Positions 34,444 to 41,510 of a DNA stretch of 46,402 nt are shown here, piece by piece (the first letter of the stretch is position 1; every line of letters begins with the position of its first letter). The notes under the pieces are model-generated. The model worked only from the letters and a program-made list of their open reading frames with translations, made no database searches and had not been told where the DNA came from. Both the position numbers and the translations under genes were made by a program. Origin of the DNA: an uncultured Bacteroides sp. Lineage in GTDB: Bacteria; Bacteroidota; Bacteroidia; Bacteroidales; Bacteroidaceae. Location of the stretch: contig NZ_CAJULN010000023.1 in NCBI RefSeq assembly GCF_910586915.1, positions 1 to 46,402 on the forward strand, written 5' to 3'.

Positions 34444-34836
34444 TTACGCTGTTATTTCCACATAGTTTCCCTCAGGGTCCGCTACGGCACTCTCATAGTA
34501 TCCGTCACCCGTCGTTCTCGGTTCGCTCAATATGGTATAGCCGTCTGCTCTCAACCGTTCGGTGAGTGTGTCTACCGTTTGAGCGTTTCCTACTGCAATG
34601 GCAAAATGCGCCAGCCCTTTCAGGTTGCCCCTGCTTGCCGGATTTTGCATATCAGGGATGTGCATGAGTTCAATGCGGGTTTTATCCTCTCCAAAAGACA
34701 GAAAATAAGATGTGTAGTTTTTGTATGGGTTTGTATATTTGCTGCCGCACTTCAAGTTGAAATATCTGGTGTAAAATGCTCTTAGGGTCTCGAGGTCGTC
34801 CGTCCAGATTGCGATATGTTCTATTCTCATGGTCAT
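34444..34836 (-). CDS. VOC-family (glyoxalase/dioxygenase-like) protein
   Basis: This encodes 130 residues. It has the two beta-alpha-beta-beta-beta modules of the vicinal oxygen chelate fold: RIEHIAIWTDDLETLRAFYT and the metal-ligand-like His in LAHFAIAVG, TRIELMH, and the end ADPEGNYVEI with the last Glu. Members include lactoylglutathione lyases and fosfomycin- or bleomycin-resistance proteins, and the metal-binding positions look kept (H6, E57, H75 and the final E, by eye). The substrate is unknown. The start overlaps the DUF1349 stop as ATGA, and rteA follows after 43 bp. Confidence 0.88.
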   Translation of the reverse strand: MTMRIEHIAIWTDDLETLRAFYTRYFNLKCGSKYTNPYKNYTSYFLSFGEDKTRIELMHIPDMQNPASRGNLKGLAHFAIAVGNAQTVDTLTERLRADGYTILSEPRTTGDGYYESAVADPEGNYVEITA

Positions 34837-35510
34837 TTCTTGTTTTCAGTTGTTTCCGTATTGTTTTCCTTCAGCCACTGCACTCTGCGCAAATCGGGCA
34901 GATGCTTAATGGAGAAATTCTCAAACTTGGCTGTGAAGCCGTTTCCGTCAGGACAAGCCCCCATTATTCCCACCATGACCGGACGATTGTCTTGCAGCCA
35001 GGCGTTGCGCATCATCGTGTACTCCTTGTCATCAAAAGAATAGAAAATTTCCACGGCATCGAGCCGGCGCACCGCCTTTATCCATACGAACGGCACGGGT
35101 TTGTCCAGAGGTATGATGCTCCAGTCGCTCGTGTGATGCGTCACGACGGTGCTGAGGTTGTATTTGCCGTCCACGAACTCAATCCCTGTCTTGATGTAAT
35201 TCTCGTGGTCGACGCGAAGCATCAGTCCCGATTGGTCGAAACGTGTCTTGTAGTCGCCGGATATTTTTACCTTGGCTTCAAACTCCCCACCACGCAGGGT
35301 ATACAGGAACGGGGCGTCGTCGACGGTAAATCCATAATGGGATATGCGCCAGTAGTCGGTTTGGGGAGTGACATTCATCGAAAGAGAGTTGCCCTTGATT
35401 TCCCATTGTTCAGGTTCGTTGAACCACTGCATCTTTTCCAATGACTGCGCCATGCAGGCAAATGAAGCGGAAATCATCAATCCGCTTAACAATAACTTTT
35501 TCATTTCCAT
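34833..35510 (-). CDS. Secreted DUF1349 (concanavalin-like) protein
   Basis: This encodes 225 residues from ATG at 35510, or 223 from 35504; both precede a signal peptide (KKLLLSGLMISASFACMAQ). The mature part is a jelly-roll DUF1349 domain: MQWFNEPEQWEIKGNSLSMN, TDYWRISHYGFTVDDAPFL, FDQSGLMLRVDHENYIKTGI, RRLDAVEIFYSFDDKEYTMM and VMVGIMGACPDGNGF. Related proteins resemble concanavalin-like lectin or glucanase folds and have no assigned activity. The frame is open further upstream but lacks a good start. It lies between maa and the VOC gene in one operon. Confidence 0.85.
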   Translation of the reverse strand: MEMKKLLLSGLMISASFACMAQSLEKMQWFNEPEQWEIKGNSLSMNVTPQTDYWRISHYGFTVDDAPFLYTLRGGEFEAKVKISGDYKTRFDQSGLMLRVDHENYIKTGIEFVDGKYNLSTVVTHHTSDWSIIPLDKPVPFVWIKAVRRLDAVEIFYSFDDKEYTMMRNAWLQDNRPVMVGIMGACPDGNGFTAKFENFSIKHLPDLRRVQWLKENNTETTENKK

Positions 35511-35527
35511 GTGTTTTATGTAAAATA

Positions 35528-36085
35528 TTATATTTTCCGTATCACCCGGCAAGGATTTCCGACTGCCAACGAACCTTCCGGAATATCTTTGTTCACCACG
35601 CTTCCTGCACCGATAACACAGTTGTTGCCGATTGTAACACCGGGCAGCACACAGACATGCGCACCTATCCACACGTTATCGCCTATGGTAATCGGCCGAG
35701 CATATTCCAATCCCCGGTTTCTCTGCTCTACATCGAAAGGGTGGCCGGCAGTGTAAAATCCGCAGTTGGGGGCAATGAACACATTGTCGCCGAACTTGAC
35801 TTTTGCCTCATCCAAGACAACGCAATTCACGTTTGCATAAAAATTCCCGCCAATCTCTATGTTATAGCCGTAATCACAAAAAAACGGTTGCTCTATCAGA
35901 AAACCACGTCCCGCCTTTCCAAACAACTTGATTATAATATCGTTCCTGCGTTTGGTTTCTGACGGCAGCAGATGATTATATTCATGGCACAGCAGCTTAC
36001 ATGCTTGCCTTTCGGCTATCAATTCCACATCGTTGTTGGCATCGTACAATTCGCCTTGACGGCATTTTTCTTTCTCACTTATCAT
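35528..36085 (-). CDS. maa: Sugar O-acetyltransferase (maltose/galactoside acetyltransferase type)
   Basis: This encodes 185 residues. The N-terminal helical part (EKCRQGELYDANNDVELIAE, RQACKLLCHEYN) is the Mac domain of maltose acetyltransferases. The rest is a left-handed beta-helix of hexapeptide repeats (NCVVLDEAKVKFGDNVFIAP, TIGDNVWIGAHVCVLPGVTI, NCVIGAGSVVNKDIPEGSLA), with the catalytic-type His in FYTAGHPFD. It transfers acetyl from acetyl-CoA to a sugar hydroxyl in the cytoplasm. It is the first gene of the operon leading to rteA-rteB and is transcribed from a promoter shared with the divergent LuxR gene. Confidence 0.9.
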   Translation of the reverse strand: MISEKEKCRQGELYDANNDVELIAERQACKLLCHEYNHLLPSETKRRNDIIIKLFGKAGRGFLIEQPFFCDYGYNIEIGGNFYANVNCVVLDEAKVKFGDNVFIAPNCGFYTAGHPFDVEQRNRGLEYARPITIGDNVWIGAHVCVLPGVTIGNNCVIGAGSVVNKDIPEGSLAVGNPCRVIRKI

Positions 36086-36104
36086 AAATAACCATTTATT
36101 TCAA

Positions 36105-36122
36105 TTACCTTTGCAAAGGTAA
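36105..36122. promoter_or_regulatory. Palindromic bidirectional promoter
   Basis: TTACCTTTGCAAAGGTAA is a perfect 18-bp palindrome that supplies the -7 sequence TACCTTTG on both strands, facing maa (start 36085) and the LuxR gene (start 36172). Just downstream on the plus side are TCATTGC/GCAATGA (36124-36147) and TGATTATAAATAATCA (36145-36160), likely operator dyads. Confidence 0.65.
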
Positions 36123-36171
36123 GTCATTGCTATATACAGCGCAATGATTATAAATAATCATTTTATTCCCA

Positions 36172-36929
36172 ATGATGGATAGTAAAGGCGTATTGGACAA
36201 GGAGTTTTCAGCACAGGATTTTGCGGAAGAGCAGCCGTATGCGGAGATGCTGGACAGATATAAGGATATGGCGTGCAACTATGCACGTATGGAGAATGCT
36301 ATTGCCGTATTGAGTGATTTGCGCACCAATGCCAGTTACATCTTTACGGCAAGTTCTCACGAATGCTTAAAATAGACAAATACGGTAAAGAAGGTAAGGT
36401 GCCTTCCATTTGGGAAGAAGAAATCTTCAGACTTATCCATCCTGACGATTTGGCAAGCAAACACTTACAAGAACTTTGTTTTTTCCATTTTGTCAAATGC
36501 CAGCCGAAAAAGGAACGTGCCGATTATTATTTGACGAGCAAGCTCCGTATGACAAGTAGCACGTATGGTTATATACCTGTATTGCATCGGATGTTTTACG
36601 TTTATGTTCCCACCAACGATACTTTGTGGCTGGCTCTATGCCTTTATAGTCCTTTATTGTTTGATATTCCCGCGAAATGTCTGATAATCAATTCCGTCAA
36701 TGGTCAGATGATGGAATTGGATAAACAGAATAGCACAAGAATATTGTCCGTCAGAGAAAAACAGGTTCTGAACCTTATCGATAAAGGTTTATTGAGCAAA
36801 GAAATAGCCGCCACGCTCCACATCAGCATAAATACGGTCAGCCGGCATAGACAGGAGATTTTAGGGAAGTTGCAGGTGAAAAATTCTATTGAAGCCTGTC
36901 GGATAGCAAAGGATTTGAAGTTGATTTAA
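36172..36929 (+). pseudogene. LuxR-type regulator with a T-tract frameshift
   Basis: Two frames join. 36172-36375 gives MMDSKGVLDKEFSAQDFAEE to AIAVLSDLRTNASYIF. The other frame, open upstream of its ATG at 36363, gives YGKFSRMLKIDKYGKEGK and continues to 36929. Restoring one T in the TTT at 36343-36345 would join SYIF to YGKFSRM, which is how I remember intact relatives (about 250 residues). The second part has the PAS-like FRLIHPDDLASKHLQELCFF and a LuxR helix-turn-helix (LSVREKQVLNLIDKGLLSKE, IAATLHISINTVSRHRQEI). An intact regulator of the same general kind is at 44946-45701. The shift could be decay, phase variation or a sequence error. Confidence 0.75.
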
Positions 36930-36937
36930 TTGCATAA

Positions 36938-37105
36938 TTAATAGTGGAATATAATTCCACTACCTTTATTTGCATTTAATTCTTTCGGTCGGTTTTCATC
37001 CTTAAACTGAAATCCCGAACGTCCTATGATGACATGGTCGGCAATAAAGTTATCTAACAGACTTCGCTCATATACCTGGCTGCGTATCTGTGGGGGCTTG
37101 ATGTG
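36938..37105 (-). pseudogene. Remnant of an unidentified gene
   Basis: A minus-strand open stretch of about 55 codons without a start codon encodes QIRSQVYERSLLDNFIADHV, then IIGRSGFQFKDENRPKELN, and stops at 36938. The composition looks protein-like and ends in a natural stop. The DHVIIG...F.FKDE pattern is faintly like the C-terminal part of RadC/JAB-domain proteins, but this is weak. It begins right after the mobA stop, in another frame, so a downstream gene of the mob operon may have been deleted down to this tail. Confidence 0.35.
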
Positions 37106-37113
37106 TTATGGAA

Positions 37114-37536
37114 TTATTCCTTCTGTTGTTCCCTCTTGGCATACATCTCCCTTGAAAGTTCCACAATCTCCCGGCTCAACTTTACGAGGTCGATGGTATG
37201 TTTCTCCAACTTGTAGAGCAACGCCATTGCCTTCTTCTCCGAAAAGTGGATGCGCAATTCCTTCACGACTTGGTTGTAATTGGTTCCTATGCCGCGGAAC
37301 TGGGCATGAAAGTCGGACAGTCTGGTACAGTATTCCAACATTACCTTGTCCACTTTATGCACCCTGAACTTCTGCCCGAAGAAATGCGCCTTGAGAAAGA
37401 CGGCTTTCGCATACACGTTCGATTCCTCGTACATCGTCAGGAACCTGTTCCATTCCACATCGTCGAAGCGCACCATCACGCAGTGCGTCTTTGGGTTCAA
37501 TTTGGGATTTCTCCCGTACTTGCTCTTCTTTTTCAT
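37114..37536 (-). CDS. mobA: MobA-like mobilisation accessory protein
   Basis: This encodes 140 residues. A basic N-terminus (MKKKSKYGRNPKLNPKTHCV) leads to MVRFDDVEWNRFLTMYEESN and YAKAVFLKAHFFG, the ribbon-helix-helix-like pattern of small relaxosome proteins in Bacteroides conjugative and mobilisable elements. The rest (FRGIGTNYNQVVKELRIHFS, LYKLEKHTIDLVKLSREIVE) is helical. Such proteins bind oriT and aid the relaxase, usually MobB encoded next. No relaxase follows here; only a remnant does. The candidate oriT hairpin lies just upstream of its start. Confidence 0.75.
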   Translation of the reverse strand: MKKKSKYGRNPKLNPKTHCVMVRFDDVEWNRFLTMYEESNVYAKAVFLKAHFFGQKFRVHKVDKVMLEYCTRLSDFHAQFRGIGTNYNQVVKELRIHFSEKKAMALLYKLEKHTIDLVKLSREIVELSREMYAKREQQKE

Positions 37537-37599
37537 TCTTCTTATTCTTTTAATTTTATGGCTTGTCCATTGTTTAATCTTTGATTAAGGAACCCCGAA

Positions 37600-37740
37600 A
37601 TTATCTGACTGCGGAGGATTATTCTGCCCACGGCAGTGCTGGGATTTTCAGTTACTCGGAAGCATTCGGGTAACTGAAAATATACCTTGCTGTGTCTTTG
37701 AGGACACAAGAATCCTCAGCTTGTCGGATTGGAAGAATAC
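37600..37740. other. Candidate oriT region with strong hairpin
   Basis: Upstream of mobA, TTTTCAGTTACTCG (37645-37658) pairs with CGGGTAACTGAAAA (37667-37680) around an 8-base loop, with a single wobble. A weaker outer pair links GGAGGATTATTCT (about 37613) with AAGAATCCTC (about 37708). Position next to a mob gene and the nested inverted repeats suit an oriT, but no nick-site consensus was recognised. The surrounding 37537-38326 stretch holds no other gene that I can support. Confidence 0.4.
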
Positions 37741-37831
37741 TTTTCAAACTCCGGATTGCTCCATCTGCGGTACCCTTACCGTTTGGGTGCAAAGTTACGC
37801 TCTTAATACAGTATTGGACAGAGGTTTGAAT

Positions 37832-37878
37832 CGGACAATGGCTGCCTATCAGCGCAATATACTGCCACTTGTCGAAAT
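37832..37878. repeat. 47-bp direct repeat, copy 1
   Basis: CGGACAATGGCTGCC, GCGCAA, TGCCACTT and GAAAT recur in the same order at 38214-38262, with roughly 75% identity over 47-49 bp. Both copies are non-coding and lie between mobA and the HTH genes. Confidence 0.6.
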
Positions 37879-38213
37879 GCAGGTTCAATCATTTTCTTAT
37901 TCAAGTGGACAATAATTCAAAAAATGAAAAACCGGAATACATGAAAAACGAGAAATTCAAACACTTATCAAAAGGATTTATCGAATACCTGCCAAAACGA
38001 GTATTGAAGAAAATAAAACAATGGTTGTCCAACAATTTGGTGATACTTTGATTTAATGATTTCATGACGTAATGTTGTCACTCTCCAAACAACCAAAACT
38101 TTGTTTCACCACACAACCATATAGAGCACTATTAAATAAGCGGATTATGAAATAGCCAGCCTTTCCGTTTGGACGGCATTCATACGAAAAGAACCGTTTC
38201 TGTATAATCTCCC

Positions 38214-38262
38214 CGGACAATGGCTACCGTATCGGCGCAACACGCTGCCACTTTTGGGAAAT
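38214..38262. repeat. 49-bp direct repeat, copy 2
   Basis: This is the second copy of the 37832-37878 repeat, 382 bp further on and about 65 bp before the first HTH gene. A shared regulatory site for the excision genes is possible. Confidence 0.6.
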
Positions 38263-38326
38263 CCATTGCAAGGCAGTAGATTATATATTCCTTTGTGGCA
38301 AAAGAAAACAGTAACAATAAAAAGTT

Positions 38327-38644
38327 ATGTATATGGAAATCGTATCTATTGAAAGAAAGACCTTTGAGGCGATGGTCGCCAAGTTCGACCGTTTCGTCAG
38401 TCGCATGGATGCCATCTGTCGGCGGCACGGAGAGAAGACAATGGGCGAGTGGATGGACAATCAGGACGTTTGCCGGATGCTCAACATCAGCCCACGCACA
38501 TTGCAGACGCTTCGGGACAATGGAACGCTGGCTTACTCTCAGATAAACCACAAGACCTACTACCGTCCTGATGACGTACAGCGCATTGTTTCTGTTGTGG
38601 AGGACAGGCGCAAGGGAGCAAAGTTCAAGGGCAGGACGATTTAA
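38327..38644 (+). CDS. Excisionase-like HTH protein 1
   Basis: This encodes 105 residues. The central part WMDNQDVCRMLNISPRTLQTLRDNGTLAYSQINHKTYYRPDDVQRI is a MerR/excisionase-type winged HTH (HTH_17). Genes of this type come in pairs near the integrase in CTnDOT-like elements, where Xis proteins bend DNA and assist excision. A second in-frame ATG at 38333 is an alternative start. The paired gene follows after 47 bp on the same strand. Confidence 0.75.
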   Translation: MYMEIVSIERKTFEAMVAKFDRFVSRMDAICRRHGEKTMGEWMDNQDVCRMLNISPRTLQTLRDNGTLAYSQINHKTYYRPDDVQRIVSVVEDRRKGAKFKGRTI

Positions 38645-38691
38645 TCACCTGCATATAGTAAACAAAGTAATTACACTAAATCCAAAGTAAC

Positions 38692-38997
38692 ATGAATGAA
38701 CTGATTAACAAAGACAGCGAGTGGATAATCCACTTCATGGGCAGTCTCGACCGTCTTTTGGACAACTTTGAGCATCTGACCGCCAATTACCGCCCGACAC
38801 TGAACGGTGAGCGTTTCTTCACCGACAAGGAGGTGTCGGCACGGCTGAAAGTGAGCCGCCGGACACTTCAGGACTACCGGAACGAAGGGCGCATAGCCTA
38901 TATCCAGTTAGGCGGTAAAATCCTCTACCGTGAATCCGACATCGAAAGGATGCTTGCTGACGGCTACCGCTCCGCCTATCGGCTGACAGGCACATGA
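38692..38997 (+). CDS. Excisionase-like HTH protein 2
   Basis: This encodes 101 residues with the same overall plan as the preceding gene: a helical N-terminus (HFMGSLDRLLDNFEHLT), then FFTDKEVSARLKVSRRTLQD and YRNEGRIAYIQLGGKILYRESDIERML. It is an HTH_17 excisionase-type DNA-binding protein, probably part of the same excision operon. No topoisomerase-like exc gene or rteC follows. Confidence 0.75.
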   Translation: MNELINKDSEWIIHFMGSLDRLLDNFEHLTANYRPTLNGERFFTDKEVSARLKVSRRTLQDYRNEGRIAYIQLGGKILYRESDIERMLADGYRSAYRLTGT

Positions 38998-39340
38998 TTT
39001 TCTTGAAAGAGCGCAGTTTGCCGTCTGCCCAGTGATTGCGTCAGCAACGGACTTTCGGCAAAAATAGAAAGAAACGGCTTATAGACAGAGCGTCAAAATC
39101 CCGATTCGTCTGTAAGCTGTTCCTCTCTTCTTTCTTCTGATTCCCCGTCAGTCGCTTGTTTCCGTTGCCGGATGCTCTTCAAGCGTATGGCAGGCAATGG
39201 CAAGGTTTACGAGCTGAATACGCTCCGCAGGAGGAAGATTCTGCCCGAAACGGCTCTGCCGCCCGACCTTGCCGCTGCCATCAAGCCATACGCTACCTTT
39301 GCATCCGTGCATCGGGAACGAGTGGCTGACGGAATGAACC
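38998..39340. other. Stretch without a confident gene
   Basis: This 343-bp region has open frames on both strands (72 and 77 codons) that overlap each other; neither gives a protein that I recognise. GCTTATAGACAGA and GTCTGTAAGC (39077-39120) form an imperfect dyad. It may be a decayed gene between the excision genes and the integrase operon. Confidence 0.4.
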
Positions 39341-39715
39341 TCAACTATACCATCGGTTGTCGCTTCTGCCACAGGAAACAAACAACGTAATCGGTGTTTC
39401 TTTCAGGGTTGAACTAATTTTACTGATTATAAACCGTCTGAACAAGACACTCTCTTTACTGCATATCCTGAATGCAACGGCTATAATCACTTCAATGTTA
39501 TAGACATCGTAACTGATGCCATCCGGTTGCTTGAGATACTTCATTGTGTCAAGTTCGTTCAGTTCCTTGTTCTTGTAAATGGTATGAATCGCCTTGCGGA
39601 CATCGCATGAGAACACCCCGAATAGGTCGGCTATCTCGAATTGTGTCATCCATATGGGTGCTGTCGGCATAATGACTACACCCGTTTCACTGATTGTTAT
39701 TATTCCTCTATTCAT
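39341..39715 (-). CDS. RhuM-like protein of the integrase operon
   Basis: This encodes 124 residues. WMTQFEIADLFGVFSCDVRK, AIHTIYKNKELNELDTMKYL and YDVYNIEVIIAVAFRICSKE, with FRRFIISK after, follow the N-terminal pattern of RhuM-family proteins (WLTQKQMAELF...YNLDMIIAVGYRV...FRQW as I recall it). Those proteins are common on mobile elements and have no firm function; the fold is probably DNA-binding. It starts two bases after the integrase stop, so it is co-transcribed with the integrase. Confidence 0.65.
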   Translation of the reverse strand: MNRGIITISETGVVIMPTAPIWMTQFEIADLFGVFSCDVRKAIHTIYKNKELNELDTMKYLKQPDGISYDVYNIEVIIAVAFRICSKESVLFRRFIISKISSTLKETPITLFVSCGRSDNRWYS

Positions 39716-39717
39716 AT

Positions 39718-40953
39718 CTATCGCATTACTTTAGACATCACGTTCTTTACATTATTCATATCGCGCAAAATGGAGGAATCCAACACACGTGCATAGTGCT
39801 GCGTCATTTTTATATTGGAGTGACCGAGCATTTTTGCCACATTCTCTATGCTCACACCGTTAGCAAGGCAGACTGAGGTCGCATACGAGTGGCGAGCTAC
39901 GTGTGTGGTCAAGGTCTTGTTTATCAGACATAAGTCTGCGATTTCTTTCAGATAGCTGTTCATTTTCTGATTGCAGGGAACTGGCAGCAGCCTGTTTTTC
40001 TTTTGGCAAGCCGGATGTTCCGCATATTTACGGAGAGTCTCCAATGGAATATCAAGCAAAGGAATGTTACACATGTTCTTCGTCTTTTGGCGAGGCTTGC
40101 GAATCCATAGGTTGCCATTGGAGTCTTCTACGATATGTTCCGGTGCCAGTTGTTGCACGTCTATGAAGGTTAACCCAGTGAAAGCTGCAAAGATAAAGAC
40201 ATCACGGACAATGGTGATACGCTCTAACGGAAATTCCTTGTGATAGATAGTGAGTAGTTCATCCATTGTCAAGAACTCACGGATAACCTCTTTCTCATGA
40301 AACTTGATGCCGATGAACGGGTCTTTGGTAATCCATTCGTTGGCAAGCGCAAGATTGGTTATCTTCTTTAGGCACTTCATGTAGCGGATAACCGTATTCT
40401 GCTGGCACTCCTTTTCCGTTTTGAGATAGAATTCAAAAGCACGTACCAGTTCTCCATTGACTTCCGACAAAGGCAAATCCTCCTTGTCGTATTTCAGTTT
40501 GATAAGTTCAGCAAGGTAACGCTTGCAACTCTCATAACGGCGGACGGTAATCAGGGCATAGTCCTTTCCGACAAGTTCACGGCATTGGTCGTTATGTTCT
40601 TGGATAGTTTGAATAAGTGTACGGACAACTTCCGGTGCTTGGTCTTGTCCGAAGAACTTTTTCTGCAACAGGCGGGCGGTGATGAACTGCCCTTGTTCTT
40701 CCAGTTCATTGAAAGTCTGGTGGAGTTTGATTCTTGCATCCTCGATATAAGCATTCAAGTCGCAGGATTTGCGGCTCTTGCCTTTAGCGCACTCCTTCGC
40801 CTGATTCCACAAGGCTGGTTCGATGCTCTTGCGGATATTGTTTTCCACTCGCACACCGTTCACGGTGATACGCATACATACGGAGGCTTCCCCGTTTTTC
40901 AGCAACTTGGCTTTCTTGATAAAGAAAAGCACATTGAATGAGTCTCTTTTCAT
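39718..40953 (-). CDS. int: Tyrosine recombinase (integrase) of the element
   Basis: This encodes 411 residues from ATG at 40953 (MKRDSFNVLFFIKKAKLLKN). There is an N-terminal arm-binding region, a SAM-like core-binding domain (about 100-210) and a catalytic domain. The C-terminal motifs are TTHVARHSYAT (H and R), LGHSNIKMTQHYARV (H and the nucleophile Tyr), and a Lys region near KTKNMCNIPL. The first catalytic Arg place reads FTGLTFIDV, without Arg, as in IntDOT-type Bacteroidetes enzymes. It probably integrates and excises this element at the AAGTGGTGCCACCAG core. A -7 box (TACTTTTG) lies 23 bp upstream. Confidence 0.93.
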   Translation of the reverse strand: MKRDSFNVLFFIKKAKLLKNGEASVCMRITVNGVRVENNIRKSIEPALWNQAKECAKGKSRKSCDLNAYIEDARIKLHQTFNELEEQGQFITARLLQKKFFGQDQAPEVVRTLIQTIQEHNDQCRELVGKDYALITVRRYESCKRYLAELIKLKYDKEDLPLSEVNGELVRAFEFYLKTEKECQQNTVIRYMKCLKKITNLALANEWITKDPFIGIKFHEKEVIREFLTMDELLTIYHKEFPLERITIVRDVFIFAAFTGLTFIDVQQLAPEHIVEDSNGNLWIRKPRQKTKNMCNIPLLDIPLETLRKYAEHPACQKKNRLLPVPCNQKMNSYLKEIADLCLINKTLTTHVARHSYATSVCLANGVSIENVAKMLGHSNIKMTQHYARVLDSSILRDMNNVKNVMSKVMR

Positions 40954-40975
40954 GTTCCTACAGTTTTTCGTTGTA

Positions 40976-40983
40976 CAAAAGTA
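40976..40983 (-). promoter_or_regulatory. Bacteroides -7 box TACTTTTG for the integrase gene
   Basis: On the minus strand this reads TACTTTTG, 22 bp before the ATG at 40953. It lies between the gene and the right end cassette. Confidence 0.5.
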
Positions 40984-41026
40984 GGAAACCATGCACGCTT
41001 TCTTGATACGCAAAATGTTGCAAATC

Positions 41027-41208
41027 AGAGAGAAGTAATCTTATTCGGTGGAGATTTGCGCTCCACCTCTTTTGCTCCACCTTTTGGAACACCAGCAACT
41101 GTAATATTCTGCCATTTTTTGCGTCCTCTCGGAAAACAAAAAATCCCGATTTCGTTTGGAAATCAGGATTTTACTGTCTTTTGCTTTTCTTCTAAGTGGT
41201 GCCACCAG
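41027..41208. repeat. Right end cassette of the integrated element
   Basis: This 182-bp stretch is homologous to 24058-24231 in the same orientation. It has GGTGGAG with CTCCACC (41047-41067), a further GCTCCACC at 41074-41081, the AATCCCGATTTC hairpin (41142-41170) and the identical core AAGTGGTGCCACCAG at 41194-41208. It adjoins the integrase gene, as expected for a recombination site with arm-type sites. Confidence 0.75.
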
Positions 41209-41325
41209 CACCATTTTTAGTGAATTGAAATAAATCGTGGCGAATGGCGTTAAATGCTATAATACTATATATCAACGGAATTAAACTGAACTGAATTTAT
41301 TTTCAGGTGTTAATATTCAAGAATT

Positions 41326-41500
41326 ATAGGTAACTTTATAGGTAACTTTTGAGAAGTTACCTATCTTTGCAGTCGGGAATCGAACTTTTGAAAATCCCGA
41401 CAACAGATAAAAAAGTTACCTATACCTATCAGTCGGGAATCGAACCTTGGACTTCCTCCCGACTGACAAAAAAAGTTACCTATTGAATTACCTATAAAGT
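41326..41500. repeat. Repeat-rich leader of the second integrase, with 60-bp tandem unit
   Basis: AGTCGGGAATCGAAC starts at 41371 and 41431 and AAAAGTTACCTAT at 41411 and 41471, giving two copies of a 60-bp unit. Each copy holds an inverted pair (GTCGGGA with TCCCGAC). Further sites are ATAGGTAACTT at 41326 and 41338, AAGTTACCTAT at 41354 and ATTACCTATAAAG near 41488. A -7-like TATCTTTG lies at 41362-41369. This looks like a recombinase att region with core inverted repeats and arm sites. Confidence 0.75.
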
Positions 41501-41510
41501 TAAACGTATT

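Larger units (their letters stand above)
24217..41208. mobile_element. Integrated element of about 17 kb with defence operon and rteAB module
   Basis: The stretch is bounded by a direct 15-bp core (24217-24231 and 41194-41208) inside homologous end cassettes, with a tyrosine recombinase gene next to the right end. Inside are an AT-rich restriction/HEPN operon, RteA/RteB regulators, a mobilisation gene, two excisionase-like HTH genes and a RhuM-like gene. This is the gene set of CTnDOT-family and related mobilisable elements of Bacteroides. No Tra genes, coupling protein or relaxase were found, so transfer would need a helper or is lost. The borders are inferred from the repeats. Confidence 0.7.

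Noticed and set aside
37941..38051. Short plus-strand frame of 36 codons with a Lys-rich product
   Set aside because: No promoter, no family likeness, and it lies in a repeat-containing non-coding stretch.
39148..39390. Open frames on both strands (77 and 72 codons)
   Set aside because: They overlap each other, neither product is recognised, and no promoter or RBS favours either; treated as a gene-poor stretch.
41371..41466. tRNA-like GGGAATCGAACC sequences
   Set aside because: Only a T-arm-like piece is present, inside a simple inverted repeat; no anticodon or D arm can be drawn.
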